A model generated the notes under the pieces. The model saw only the letters and a program-made list of their open reading frames with translations, ran no database searches and had not been told where the DNA came from. Positions 16,949 through 25,562 of a DNA stretch of 32,823 nucleotides are shown piece after piece. The DNA lies in contig CANHDJ010000041.1 of assembly GCA_947459425.1 (NCBI GenBank), positions 1 through 32,823 of the forward strand, in the 5' to 3' direction. A program made the translations under genes and the position numbers. The stretch is from Ignavibacteria bacterium (lineage in GTDB: Bacteria; Bacteroidota; Ignavibacteria; Kapaibacteriales; UBA4661). The first letter of the stretch is position 1. Each line of letters opens with the position of its first letter.

Positions 16949-17911
16949 CTATAAATCTTCTTGGTCTTTCTTGACGAGTTCCCGTGCCATGCGTACAGCC
17001 CCATAAAGAGGAACTGCCTTGGGTTCGACGACTTTTAAGCCTTCTTGCTTGCCAATCCCTTTTTTTACCATTTTTGCCAAAATCGTATCAGCCTCCATAA
17101 TACCGCCAACGCAAGCAACCGATACTTTTTTGCCTTTGAAGTATTTGCCGTAAAGCGTCGTGACGTTTGCCATGAGATTTGTCGCGGCGCGTTCGATAAT
17201 CTCCATACAGACTTCATCGCCATTGGTCGCACATTCCATCACAAACGGCGTGACGGTGGAATAGTCGAAAGCCCGTTCATTGTAAGCGGCAACAAAGGTG
17301 CGCGGAAGATCGGGGTTAATCGTCGGGAAAAATTTTATCATCATGTCGGCGAATGCCGTCCATTTGCCGCGCCCGTCGAAAGCGCGTGCCATTGCGGTCA
17401 AGCCTTCGCGCCCAATCCATGCGCCGCTTCCTTCGTCGGAGAGTTCAATTCCCCAGCCGCCGCAGCGCACAAAATCGCCTTTGGGTGTTTTCGCAATCGC
17501 AATCGTCCCCGTGCCAACAATCAGCACAATTCCGTGTTCGCCTTCAAAAGCCGCATCCAGCGCGATGGCGGCATCGCTGGTGACGACCAGTTTGTCAATG
17601 TCAATTTTGCGCTCACGTTTGGCAAGCAAGGAAATAAGCTGTTGTGAGCGTAACTGCTCTTCTTTGAGCCATGTTCCCGCCAAGCCGATAAGCACGGCAT
17701 CCAATTCCCGGTTTGGTAATTTTGCCAGCGTAATGAGTTCGCTGATAAGATTCAAAATACGCTCTGCCGATTCGACAACGCCGACAGTGCCGACACGTGC
17801 AGTGCTGGTCTCGCTTTGCGCTAATTCTTTTTCCCCTTTGTAGAGAATGCCCCGCGTCCGGGAGCCACCACCGTCAATGCCGATGATAATTGGTTCATAG
17901 ACTTTGCCCAT
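16949..17911 (-). CDS. BadF/BadG-family sugar kinase (N-acetylglucosamine-kinase-like)
   Basis: About 320 residues of the ASKHA fold. Phosphate-1 is IIIGIDGGGSRTRG near the N-terminus. Phosphate-2 is LIVGTGTIAIAK, then GGWGIELSDEGSGAWIG, the signature of eukaryotic-type GlcNAc kinases and BadF ATPases. VACVGGIMEAD is the adenosine site. It probably phosphorylates an amino sugar released during cell-wall or glycan recycling. The start is uncertain: ATG at 17911 gives a standard N-terminus, whereas ATG at 17968 overlaps the lspA stop as ATGA and adds 19 partly hydrophobic residues. The lspA-kinase order and the overlap indicate one transcript. Confidence 0.85.
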   Translation of the reverse strand: MGKVYEPIIIGIDGGGSRTRGILYKGEKELAQSETSTARVGTVGVVESAERILNLISELITLAKLPNRELDAVLIGLAGTWLKEEQLRSQQLISLLAKRERKIDIDKLVVTSDAAIALDAAFEGEHGIVLIVGTGTIAIAKTPKGDFVRCGGWGIELSDEGSGAWIGREGLTAMARAFDGRGKWTAFADMMIKFFPTINPDLPRTFVAAYNERAFDYSTVTPFVMECATNGDEVCMEIIERAATNLMANVTTLYGKYFKGKKVSVACVGGIMEADTILAKMVKKGIGKQEGLKVVEPKAVPLYGAVRMARELVKKDQEDL

Positions 17912-17964
17912 ACTGTTTTCACACAATGTTAGAGGTAGAACAAAAAGAAATTTCGTTTCGTGAT

Positions 17965-18582
17965 TCATCCACGCTCAACGCCGTCGGCGATGAGTGTTTC
18001 TGCGTTTTGTTCGGGGGAGATTTTCTCCTGAAATAGCGGCAAATGCTTGTTAAAAAACAGCATCAATGCCATACCGACGCTCACGCAGGAATCCGCAACA
18101 TTAAACACCCAAAAGCGCATATACTCTCGCCCGAACAGCGAAAAATCGGGCATATCCACATCCATAAAATCCACGACTTTTCCGTAAAATAGTGGGCTTT
18201 CGCCATAGAACACACCGTAGAACACGCGGTCTATCAAATTCCCCGTTGCACCGGCAAAAATCAGCGCCAGAGCTAGTCGTACGCCAAAATGTTTACTATC
18301 CAGTCGCGCCAAATACCACGCCAAAGCAATGCTCGCCGCCACAGAAAATAAACTCAAAAAAATCTTCCCCGCACCAAAGCTAATGCCGAATGCCATTCCC
18401 GCGTTTTCCACGTAGGTAATCCGCACCACATCTCCGATAAGACTTACACTCTCGTACAGCGTCATTCCATCATGTTGCCAGCCCAAGAGATTAAAACCTT
18501 TTACCCAAATTTTGGTGAATTGGTCGAGAAGAATCATCATTGTTGCAAAGAGCAGAAAACCTTTATTGCGTAGAGTGTTCAT
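17965..18582 (-). CDS. lspA: Lipoprotein signal peptidase (signal peptidase II)
   Basis: A 205-residue inner-membrane aspartyl protease that removes signal peptides from diacylglyceryl prolipoproteins. Four hydrophobic segments are visible (about 7-23, 64-92, 101-118, 158-177). The catalytic aspartates are D118 in GATGNLIDR and D164 in FNVADS, with the conserved YVENAGMAFG. It is longer than E. coli LspA, with an extra loop (GESPLFYGKVVDF…) and a soluble C-terminal tail. The last codons overlap a possible kinase start. Confidence 0.95.
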   Translation of the reverse strand: MNTLRNKGFLLFATMMILLDQFTKIWVKGFNLLGWQHDGMTLYESVSLIGDVVRITYVENAGMAFGISFGAGKIFLSLFSVAASIALAWYLARLDSKHFGVRLALALIFAGATGNLIDRVFYGVFYGESPLFYGKVVDFMDVDMPDFSLFGREYMRFWVFNVADSCVSVGMALMLFFNKHLPLFQEKISPEQNAETLIADGVERG

Positions 18583-18664
18583 AACGTAAAGAAGTCAGAT
18601 GAAGAGAAATTATCCGCCACAATCTAGTATTTTTCGGTCGTTTGGGCCAAGAGTTCCCTGAGGC

Positions 18665-19126
18665 TTAGACCTCAATCGCCGATTGTTTTTCCGAGCCAGA
18701 AATCAACGTATGAAAATGATAGACTGCCACGCCGGAATCGCTTATTTCCAACCGCGCCCAGCCTTTGATGACCATTTCCTGCAATGCTTCTTCTGCCTGC
18801 GGCGGCGAAAGAACAATTTTGATAGCTACATCGCTTGCGGTCAGTTTGTTATGACAACTCTTGGCAAGACGCAAAATATCCTGCTCAAGTTCGGTATGTA
18901 AACGTTCTTTGCGCTGTTTCGATGTTCGCAACCACAGAGTAATACCCAAGACACAGGGAGCAATACCGAGTGCAATAAACATGAAGACATCGGAGGGCGT
19001 GATTTTGGGCGGAGCATTATCGGGAAACATATTCACCAATCCGCCAATCATCAAAAAGACTCCCCAAAGCATCATAAGAACAGAAGCGAAATAACGAAAG
19101 GAAGAGTTTGCAAAAGGCGCTCGCAT
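18665..19126 (-). CDS. Two-pass membrane protein with cytoplasmic winged-helix-like domain
   Basis: A 153-residue protein I cannot assign to a named gene. Two hydrophobic segments (about 11-33 and 46-66) are followed by a basic stretch (LRTSKQRKERLH), which places the C-terminus in the cytoplasm. Residues ~78-140 (DILRLAKSCHNKLTASDVA; PPQAEEALQEMVIKGWARL) read like a winged helix: helix, 'T-x-x-D-V-A' turn, recognition helix and a beta-hairpin ending GVAVYHF. This arrangement suggests a membrane-tied regulator or a protein-interaction domain. It lies between the thiolase terminator and lspA, both on the same strand, with no visible operon link. Confidence 0.75.
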   Translation of the reverse strand: MRAPFANSSFRYFASVLMMLWGVFLMIGGLVNMFPDNAPPKITPSDVFMFIALGIAPCVLGITLWLRTSKQRKERLHTELEQDILRLAKSCHNKLTASDVAIKIVLSPPQAEEALQEMVIKGWARLEISDSGVAVYHFHTLISGSEKQSAIEV

Positions 19127-19166
19127 GACGTAGCCTCAAAAATATCAGAAAACTGGTTTTATACAA

Positions 19167-19200
19167 AACGCGCCGACAGATAAGCAAATGTCGGCGCGTT
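19167..19200 (-). terminator. Intrinsic terminator downstream of the thiolase gene
   Basis: A perfect 12-bp stem, AACGCGCCGACA (19167-19178) with TGTCGGCGCGTT (19189-19200), with a 10-nt loop. On the minus strand it ends in TTTTG. It lies 18 bp past the thiolase stop. Confidence 0.9.
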
Positions 19201-19218
19201 AGAATGTACTGAATACGA

Positions 19219-20394
19219 TTAGTTCAAAACCTCGATAATGCCCGCAGCGCCTTGTCCGCCGCCGATGCACATCGTTACCATACCGTATCTGCCGCCTCTG
19301 CGCTTGAGTTCGTGAATAATTTGGACGCTCAATTTTGCGCCAGAGCAGCCAAGTGGATGTCCAAGCGCGATTGCGCCACCATTGACATTCAGTTTGTCCG
19401 TAGGAATGCCAAGTTCGCGCACTACCGCAAGTGCTTGTGCAGCAAATGCTTCGTTCAATTCAAACAAATCAATATCACTCAACTTCAAACCCGCAATTTT
19501 CAAGACTTTCGGCACTGCTTCGATAGGACCAATGCCCATAATTTCCGGTGCAACACCCGACGTTGCAAAGGCAATAAAGCGTGCAAGCGGCTTTGCGCCG
19601 ACTTCTCGTGCTTTGTCTGCACTCATCATCACCACAGCCGCCGCGCCATCGGAGAATGGCGAAGCATTGCCCGCCGTGACCGAGCCGTTCAATTTGAATG
19701 CCGGTGGCAGCGTTGCAAGTTTTTCTGCGGTCGTATCGGCGCGAACAAGTTCGTCGGTGGCAAAGTCCATCGTACTGGATTTGAAGCCCGTGCCATTCAT
19801 TTTATCAACGCGGACAGCTACCGAAACGATTTCATCCTTAAATTTGCCGTCGGCAATAGCTTTTGCGGCTTTTGCGTGGCTTGCGGCGGCAAATTCATCT
19901 TGGTCGGCGCGGGAGATTTTCCACTGGTCGGCAACGCGCTCTGCGGTCAAGCCCATGTTCATATACACGCCCGGACGCTTGTCAACGGCGTTCATATTCA
20001 TCGAAGGTTTATTGCCGGACATCGGAACCATGCTCATAGATTCTGCGCCACCCGCCACAACACAATCCGCCATACCGCTCATAATAGACTGTGCGCCAAG
20101 TGCAATCGTCTGCAAACCGCTTGCGCAAAAGCGATTGACGGTCATTGCCGAAACGCTGTCCGGCAAATCGGCTAATAGCGAGGCAACACGAGCAAAATTC
20201 AGCCCTTGTTCGCCTTCAGGCATCGCACAACCAAGAATGACATCCTCAACGAGTTTTGGGTCAATATTGGCGCGTTTGACGGATTCTTTGATAACCAATG
20301 CCGCGAGGTCGTCGGGGCGAGTGTTTGCGAGGCTGCCTTTTTTGCCGCGTCCGACGGCGGTGCGGGCTGCGCTAACGATAACTGCTTCTGCCAT
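19219..20394 (-). CDS. Acetyl-CoA C-acyltransferase (thiolase)
   Basis: A 391-residue thiolase that cleaves 3-ketoacyl-CoA or condenses acetyl-CoA. The acyl-accepting cysteine is C90 in [11 protein letters not shown]. The C-terminal catalytic pair is H346 in [15 protein letters not shown] and C376 in [12 protein letters not shown]. Length and motifs match FadA/PaaJ/AtoB-type enzymes; these cannot be separated here. The window also holds a dienoyl-CoA-reductase-like SDR, which favours fatty-acid oxidation, but no FadB/J hydratase gene is adjacent. It is a cytosolic tetramer in the family. A strong terminator follows. Confidence 0.95.
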   Translation of the reverse strand: MAEAVIVSAARTAVGRGKKGSLANTRPDDLAALVIKESVKRANIDPKLVEDVILGCAMPEGEQGLNFARVASLLADLPDSVSAMTVNRFCASGLQTIALGAQSIMSGMADCVVAGGAESMSMVPMSGNKPSMNMNAVDKRPGVYMNMGLTAERVADQWKISRADQDEFAAASHAKAAKAIADGKFKDEIVSVAVRVDKMNGTGFKSSTMDFATDELVRADTTAEKLATLPPAFKLNGSVTAGNASPFSDGAAAVVMMSADKAREVGAKPLARFIAFATSGVAPEIMGIGPIEAVPKVLKIAGLKLSDIDLFELNEAFAAQALAVVRELGIPTDKLNVNGGAIALGHPLGCSGAKLSVQIIHELKRRGGRYGMVTMCIGGGQGAAGIIEVLN

Positions 20395-20435
20395 AGTGGT
20401 TTGTCCTGAATGATGTGTGTGAAAGTAGGGGGAGG

Positions 20436-20882
20436 TTAGTTACGGGTCGATAGTGTTTGCGATTCCAAAATACGTTTTTTTGCTTCGTCCAGAACTGCTT
20501 CTTGGTCAAATTTGGTCAGAAGTTCTTTTGGTGTAAACGAGCCACCGAAGGCTTCAAGAGCAGCCATTTGGAGTGCTTCATCAAATGCGTCGCGTAGCTC
20601 TGCGTCCCATTCGTGGTCTCTCATGTAGTAGCCGCCGGAATTTTTACGTTTGTTGGTTCTGGCAATGTGTTTGAGCGCGTTGTAAATAGAAACATCCCAA
20701 GAGCGGGTTGTATGCTTTTCGGCGTGTTGCTTGATGAGATGAACAAGTAAAATGACGCTAAAACTATACAGTTTATTGAGTTTATCATCTTTTGCCATTT
20801 CTTCCATTTCTCCAATCAAGAGCAGCGCGTCTTGATAACGCTGCGCCTGAATAAACTCTCGGAGTTGCAAGATTTCATCCAT
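20436..20882 (-). CDS. DUF29-family protein (copy 2 of a tandem pair)
   Basis: About 148 residues from the ATG at 20882, which has an AAAGG ribosome site 8-9 bases upstream. The pattern [16 protein letters not shown], then [19 protein letters not shown], then [19 protein letters not shown] is that of DUF29, helical proteins common in cyanobacteria and other environmental bacteria. Function is unknown. It is a clear paralog of the gene next upstream (20937-21377), sharing the N-terminal half and the ALEAFGGxF motif. There is no signal peptide or membrane segment. Confidence 0.85.
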   Translation of the reverse strand: MDEILQLREFIQAQRYQDALLLIGEMEEMAKDDKLNKLYSFSVILLVHLIKQHAEKHTTRSWDVSIYNALKHIARTNKRKNSGGYYMRDHEWDAELRDAFDEALQMAALEAFGGSFTPKELLTKFDQEAVLDEAKKRILESQTLSTRN

Positions 20883-20936
20883 ATTCTTACCTTTTGCACA
20901 TCGGATTGCGTGCCAGTTCCGCACCAAATTATTGGC

Positions 20937-21377
20937 TCAAATGAGTTTCGTTTGTTGGTCAATAATCAATCGCATTGCTTTATCAATAATCGCTTGCTTA
21001 TCAAATTTTTGCTGTAACTCTTGTGCAGAAAACACACCGCCAAATGCCTCTAAAGAAGCGCGAGTCAGGGCATTTTTGTATGTTCGCTCCAAAATTTGGA
21101 CTAATTCAGCATGAGACGCATAAAAGCCATCCGCCTTAGGGCGTTTGTTCACTTCTGCAATCTCTTCCGATGAATTTTCGATGGACAAGTCCCATGAAAC
21201 GGTCGTGCGATTTTCAGCAACCTGCTTGATAAGATGAAGGAGCAGAATAGTGCTGTAACTTTTAATTTTACTGAATTTATCCGACACCGCCATATCTTCC
21301 ATCTCCTCAATCAGCAAAAGTGCGTCGTGGTAACGCTGCGTTTCGATAAACTCTCTCAGTTGCAAGATTTCATCCAT
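20937..21377 (-). CDS. DUF29-family protein (copy 1 of a tandem pair)
   Basis: A 146-residue protein with [36 protein letters not shown], then LLLHLIKQVAENRTTVSWD and a C-terminal ASLEAFGGVF. It is homologous along its whole length to the downstream copy but diverges in the middle (ENSSEEIAEVNKRPKADGFY against [19 protein letters not shown]). The start has an AAAGGT site 7-8 bases upstream. It is separated from pheS by 42 bp and from copy 2 by 54 bp, all co-oriented. Confidence 0.85.
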   Translation of the reverse strand: MDEILQLREFIETQRYHDALLLIEEMEDMAVSDKFSKIKSYSTILLLHLIKQVAENRTTVSWDLSIENSSEEIAEVNKRPKADGFYASHAELVQILERTYKNALTRASLEAFGGVFSAQELQQKFDKQAIIDKAMRLIIDQQTKLI

Positions 21378-21419
21378 AAAACGACCTTTTTGATGTCCAT
21401 TGTTGATATAGCAACCAAT

Positions 21420-22481
21420 TTACGCAAACTGTTCCAAAATCCGAACATCATTATCATACAAAAGACGAATATCGTCAATTCCCGACCGCAAAAGCGTCAC
21501 GCGCTCAATACCCATGCCCCATGCGAAGCCAGAATATTCTTCGGGGTCGATACCGCCAGCTTTCAAGACGTTGGGATGAACCATGCCGCAACCCAAGATT
21601 TCAAGCCATCCGGCGTATTTGCAAATGCGGCAGCCTTTCCCGCCGCAAAGGAAACAGGTGATATCCATCTCGGCGCTCGGTTCGGTGAAGGGGAAAAACG
21701 ACGGTCTGAAGCGGTATTGAAGCTCTTTTCCGCCCAACATCGGACCGTAAAATTGCTGTGCAAACGACACCAATGTTCCTTTTAATTCCGCCAAACTCAC
21801 ATTTTTATCAACGTACAAGCCCTCAATTTGGTGGAATTCCGCCAGAGAGCGGGCGCTAATTGCCTCGTTGCGATAGACCCTGCCAGGCATAATGGCGCGA
21901 ATAGGCGGTTTTTGAGATTGCATCAGGCGCACCTGCACGGGTGAGGTATGCGTCCGAAGCAAGATGTCATCACGCTTGGAGCCGTCTGCGTGGTGCGACT
22001 CCATAAAAAACGTGTCCTGCATATCGCGTGCCGGGTGGTCGGGCGGAAAATTCAACGCCTCGAAATTGTGCAAATCATCCTCAATTTCAGGACCTTCCGC
22101 AACGGCGAAGCCCATGCGATTGAAAATCGCTACCATTTCATCAAGTGTCTGGTTAATCGGATGTTTGGGAGCATGGCGAATTTTGCGTCCGGGCAACGTC
22201 AAATCAAGTGTTGGAGCGCTTGCCGCTTGTACGCCTGTTTCCTCAGAAAGCCGCTTGAACTCTGATTCTGCCAGTGTTTTCAGGAGGTTCAATTCCTTAC
22301 CGACTGTCGGCTTTTCCTCTTTTGGTACATCGCGCAAACGCTCGGTCATTTCCGCCAACGTTCCTTTGCGGACAAGGTGTTTGAGGCGGAATTGCTCGAT
22401 ATGGTCTTTGCTTGGCGTTGCGACGAGGCTTCTCAGGTCTTGTTCGATAATAGCGCGGAGTTGGTGAATTTCTTGGAGCAT
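21420..22481 (-). CDS. pheS: Phenylalanine-tRNA ligase alpha subunit
   Basis: A 353-residue catalytic subunit of PheRS. An N-terminal coiled-coil/tRNA-binding part (1-90) has [18 protein letters not shown]. Class II motif 2 lies around [27 protein letters not shown] (cited as [13 protein letters not shown] and FHQIEGLYV). A Cys cluster, [17 protein letters not shown], is a zinc knuckle found in some bacterial PheS. Motif 3 is [14 protein letters not shown] near the C-terminus. Length is typical. pheT is not adjacent. Confidence 0.96.
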   Translation of the reverse strand: MLQEIHQLRAIIEQDLRSLVATPSKDHIEQFRLKHLVRKGTLAEMTERLRDVPKEEKPTVGKELNLLKTLAESEFKRLSEETGVQAASAPTLDLTLPGRKIRHAPKHPINQTLDEMVAIFNRMGFAVAEGPEIEDDLHNFEALNFPPDHPARDMQDTFFMESHHADGSKRDDILLRTHTSPVQVRLMQSQKPPIRAIMPGRVYRNEAISARSLAEFHQIEGLYVDKNVSLAELKGTLVSFAQQFYGPMLGGKELQYRFRPSFFPFTEPSAEMDITCFLCGGKGCRICKYAGWLEILGCGMVHPNVLKAGGIDPEEYSGFAWGMGIERVTLLRSGIDDIRLLYDNDVRILEQFA

Positions 22482-22569
22482 AATGTGAGGGAATGAAAAG
22501 AAAGTGATATTTCGGGGTCAATAGCATGAAAATACTTGCTGCAAGCGCTTTACTGCTTCTGTTTTTGCG

Positions 22570-22977
22570 TCAAATAATTCCACTCTCGAATTTATGAACA
22601 TTTCGCAACATAAGGCGCAATCCGCTTCCCACAACACCAGCCAGAAAGCCCATCAGAGCAGCAAAAAGTAACGAAATAACAGGCAGCGCCCATCCAAAGC
22701 CACGTCCGGCATTGCGAGCGATAATAACGGCAAGGGATTCCAACATTCGTGCGGTTTCTTCGGGAGCGAGGCTGTAGCTTGCGACAAACAGAACCAAGTA
22801 TGCGCAGAGCATTTGCAATGCACATTCTTGATACGACTCCGAAGGCAGGAAATAAGCGTACACCAGTGGTACAATCAACGCCCACTGCCAGCCCACGAGC
22901 GAATGCAGCCCAATAATGGCGAAAATGGCACAAAGGAATTGTATCGTATTGAAACGGATTTTGGAAGATGTTGCCAT
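22570..22977 (-). CDS. Small integral membrane protein, unknown function
   Basis: 135 residues with about four hydrophobic segments (12-27, 29-45, 54-70, 96-120). There is no signal peptidase site and I recognise no family. It follows the RodZ-like gene by 18 bp on the same strand, so the two are probably cotranscribed. The only soluble parts are a short loop with PEETARML and a C-terminal tail ending VHKFESGII. Confidence 0.7.
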   Translation of the reverse strand: MATSSKIRFNTIQFLCAIFAIIGLHSLVGWQWALIVPLVYAYFLPSESYQECALQMLCAYLVLFVASYSLAPEETARMLESLAVIIARNAGRGFGWALPVISLLFAALMGFLAGVVGSGLRLMLRNVHKFESGII

Positions 22978-22995
22978 ACAGATAGCGTATGAAAT

Positions 22996-24153
22996 TTAGT
23001 TGTTTTTGACGGTTTTGTTATCCACCGGCTTAAAGACAGTAGTCGGCAGTTTCGGCGGTGGAAGCGGCGCTGTGACGGGATCTATCAAGATTTTTGTCGG
23101 TTGCTTAGGGCGATTACTGACGATGCGGGGACGCACTTTCACGGAATCGCTTTTCACGGTGCTTGCAGAAGCAATCGGCGGACTGGTCGAAAGCGCAGTA
23201 TTGCTGATGTTTGGCGTGGTTTTAGCGGAAGCATCATTCGCGGAGGGTGTTGGTGATGAAGTCACTGAGCTGCTTGCCTGTGCGCTATTGGTTGCAGGAG
23301 GCGTAGTGGCGGGGTTGCTACCACCCGTCGGGGCTTCGAGAATGCGGGCAAGCGCAGGATTGCTTGAAGAACTAATCGTTGTCCCGCGCAGAGCGTCGCG
23401 CACAATGCGCACATCGCGCACGACGACACCTTTTTCGCCAAACTGCTCTATTGCTCTGCCATTGAGCGAAAAGGCGACACCGCCGGCATTACCCAACGAA
23501 AAGGAAAAACTTCGTGCTGCCGACCAACGGTAGATTTTTCCTGCTTCCATCGTGAGTTGATCTGTCCGCTTTTTGTCCATGACGATACTGAGCCACGCAT
23601 TTTCGACGGCGCGTGCTTCCAAAATCATGCTGTCGGAGCGTTGAGCGAGGGTAATTGCCGTTGTATCACGCATAGATGCTGGCTTAACGGCTTCGACGAT
23701 AATCCGCAATGGACGAGTAAGCATCGTGTCATCAGCTTTTCGCGCTACGGGCGGCGCAGCCCAAACTAAGTAGCCGACAACAGCAAGCAAACAGCCAACA
23801 ACGGCATAAATACTAGTTAAAATACGCTGATTGCGGCGTTTTTGGTCGGAAAAATACGACGGTGTGAAAACATTTTCCGGCATGGACAAGGGCGAAACCT
23901 GCTCGGTATGCTGCGGTTGGAAGCGTTGTGCGTCGGGTTTATCGCCAAGATTGATTTCAGGCTCGGGGATATGCAGAAATTGCGAATAGGTGCGCACAAA
24001 TGAGCGCATATAGGTCGGCGGTAAAGACTGAAAGTTGCCATGTTCGATGGATTCGATGACGCGCACACCAATTTTGGTCAGCTTTGAGACCTCGTCAATG
24101 CTGAGATTGCGCTGTTGTCGCGCCGAACGGAAGAGTTCTCCGACTGCGTTCAT
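22996..24153 (-). CDS. RodZ-like membrane protein: HTH domain, transmembrane helix, DUF4115, low-complexity tail
   Basis: 385 residues. Residues ~5-75 form a Cro/RodZ-type helix-turn-helix (ARQQRNLSIDEVSKLT; SIEHGNFQSLPPTYMRSFVRTY), which in RodZ binds MreB rather than DNA. Residues ~111-133 are a single transmembrane helix (ILTSIYAVVGCLLAVVGYLV). Residues ~185-265 fit the periplasmic DUF4115 domain (NAWLSIVMD; AGKIYRWSA; FSLGNAGGVAFSLNG). The last ~120 residues are Ser/Thr/Pro/Ala-rich, ending with PxPPKLPTTVFKPVDN, a wall- or interaction-type tail longer than in E. coli. A role in cell shape is likely; mreB is not in the window. Confidence 0.8.
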   Translation of the reverse strand: MNAVGELFRSARQQRNLSIDEVSKLTKIGVRVIESIEHGNFQSLPPTYMRSFVRTYSQFLHIPEPEINLGDKPDAQRFQPQHTEQVSPLSMPENVFTPSYFSDQKRRNQRILTSIYAVVGCLLAVVGYLVWAAPPVARKADDTMLTRPLRIIVEAVKPASMRDTTAITLAQRSDSMILEARAVENAWLSIVMDKKRTDQLTMEAGKIYRWSAARSFSFSLGNAGGVAFSLNGRAIEQFGEKGVVVRDVRIVRDALRGTTISSSSNPALARILEAPTGGSNPATTPPATNSAQASSSVTSSPTPSANDASAKTTPNISNTALSTSPPIASASTVKSDSVKVRPRIVSNRPKQPTKILIDPVTAPLPPPKLPTTVFKPVDNKTVKNN

Positions 24154-24517
24154 TCGTGACTAAAAAATAGAAATGGTGCAAAAGAAGTTCGTGTTGTCGT
24201 ACAAGCAAGTATCCGACAAGCATATATCGGTCTTGGCGATAGAAAGTAATATACGAAAATCTTGCCAATTTTGCGGCAAAAAGCACATTTGACAAAGAAT
24301 GCCGTCGCAGACCCCTCAAAAACACACACCTCGCATTTTTCACCAATACACCGCCGAATTTCCGTGAGAAATCTCGACAAGATATTGTATTTTGAGTGCC
24401 GCAATTCATCGCAATCAGAGTTCGACCGATTATCTCCGAATGACAAGATGATGAGCCTCAATGCGATTTTCCACCGACACTTCTAATCCTTATTTTTTTA
24501 CCAGTTCAGGAAAAATT
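24154..24517. other. Divergent intergenic region, 364 bp
   Basis: This region lies between the RodZ-like gene (minus) and the dienoyl-CoA-reductase-like gene (plus), so it must carry both promoters. I see no gene, no clear terminator and no convincing promoter pair. A small hairpin, TTGCC/GGCAA (about 24263-24280), is too weak to call. An AGGA site precedes the plus-strand start at 24518. Confidence 0.4.
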
Positions 24518-25375
24518 ATGTTTACCCCCGACACACTCAAAGGCAAAAGTATTCTCGTCACCGGCGGCGGAAGCGGTTTGGGCTTCGCTATGGCAAAACA
24601 TTTTGCCGCACACGGCGCAAATGTGGCAATTTGCGGACGCACCGAAGACAAACTCCGCGATGCAGCAAAAGAAATTGAAGCGGTGAAACAGCCCGGCGTA
24701 AAGGTTGTAACACACGCCGTGGACGTGCGCGACTACGATGCTGTCGGCGTAATGATAAAGCGGCTTGTCGAGGAATTTGGTTCGCTGGAAGGCTTAGTGA
24801 ATAATGCTGCGGGAAATTTCCTTTCGCCGTCGGAAGATATTTCACCAAATGGCTTTAAATCGGTTGTTGATATTGTTTTACATGGCACATTCAATTGCGT
24901 TCAGCATTTTGGGAATTACCTCATCAACAATGAGCGTCAGGGTTCTATTTTGAGTATTGTCACGACCTACACCGAAACAGGCTCTGCGTTTGTTCTGCCC
25001 TCAGCGTGTGCCAAAGCGGGTGTTTACGCCATGACCACAACATTGGCTTACGAGTGGGGAACATACGGAATCCGCCTCAATTCTATCGCGCCGGGACCGT
25101 TCCCTACCGAAGGAGCGTGGTCGCGCCTGATGCCAACGAAAGAAATACAAGATTTATACCTCAAAAAAATTGCTTTGGGGCGCGTCGGCAAGCACGAGGA
25201 ATTAGCAAACTTGGCGGTATTCCTTATGTCCGATATGGCAGGGTATATCACGGGCGAATGCGTGACGATTGATGGCGGTGAGCGCTTAGCTGGTGGCGAA
25301 TTTAACCTTTTTGTAACCGCATTCGACCGTAAGCCTCTCAAACAGATGTTTAATGCGATGAAACCAAAGAAATAA
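24518..25375 (+). CDS. 2,4-dienoyl-CoA-reductase-like SDR
   Basis: 285 residues from the ATG at 24518, preceded by an AGGA site; the longer frame to 24461 is not family-like. The Rossmann motif is LVTGGGSGLGFAMAKHF, followed by NNAAGNF (~100). In place of the usual YxxxK it has FVLPSACAKAGV. This is the pattern of mitochondrial and peroxisomal 2,4-dienoyl-CoA reductases, which use a lysine here and another tyrosine. IAPGPFPTEGAWSRLMP near the C-terminus matches DECR strongly. The enzyme reduces dienoyl-CoA with NADPH during oxidation of unsaturated fatty acids. A strong terminator follows. Confidence 0.88.
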   Translation: MFTPDTLKGKSILVTGGGSGLGFAMAKHFAAHGANVAICGRTEDKLRDAAKEIEAVKQPGVKVVTHAVDVRDYDAVGVMIKRLVEEFGSLEGLVNNAAGNFLSPSEDISPNGFKSVVDIVLHGTFNCVQHFGNYLINNERQGSILSIVTTYTETGSAFVLPSACAKAGVYAMTTTLAYEWGTYGIRLNSIAPGPFPTEGAWSRLMPTKEIQDLYLKKIALGRVGKHEELANLAVFLMSDMAGYITGECVTIDGGERLAGGEFNLFVTAFDRKPLKQMFNAMKPKK

Positions 25376-25450
25376 TACACCCGCCGAGGGGTCAAGAGCC
25401 TTGGCACGAAGACTTGATCACTTACCGTCGATGAATCTTACTGTTTCCAA

Positions 25451-25488
25451 CCCGCCCTACATTTTTTTATATGTAGAGCGGGTTTTTT
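25451..25488 (+). terminator. Intrinsic terminator downstream of the dienoyl-CoA-reductase-like gene
   Basis: Twelve-nucleotide arms, 25451-25462 (CCCGCCCTACAT) and 25471-25482 (ATGTAGAGCGGG), pair with one mismatch around an 8-nt T-rich loop, followed by six T. It lies between the convergent SDR and dacB genes and is oriented for the plus strand. Confidence 0.85.
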
Positions 25489-25562
25489 ATTCCCGACGGC
25501 TCGTTCCGCACGATACGTTCCACGCCTCAGAACGAGAATGCCTGACTATACCCTTGTATTCT

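Noticed and set aside
19252-20413. Long plus-strand open frames opposite the thiolase gene
   Set aside because: They are antisense shadows of a GC-biased conserved gene and show no protein family features.
24518-25375. Missing YxxxK in the second SDR, suggesting a dead enzyme
   Set aside because: The FVLPSACAK pattern is the normal one for 2,4-dienoyl-CoA reductases, so this is family-typical.
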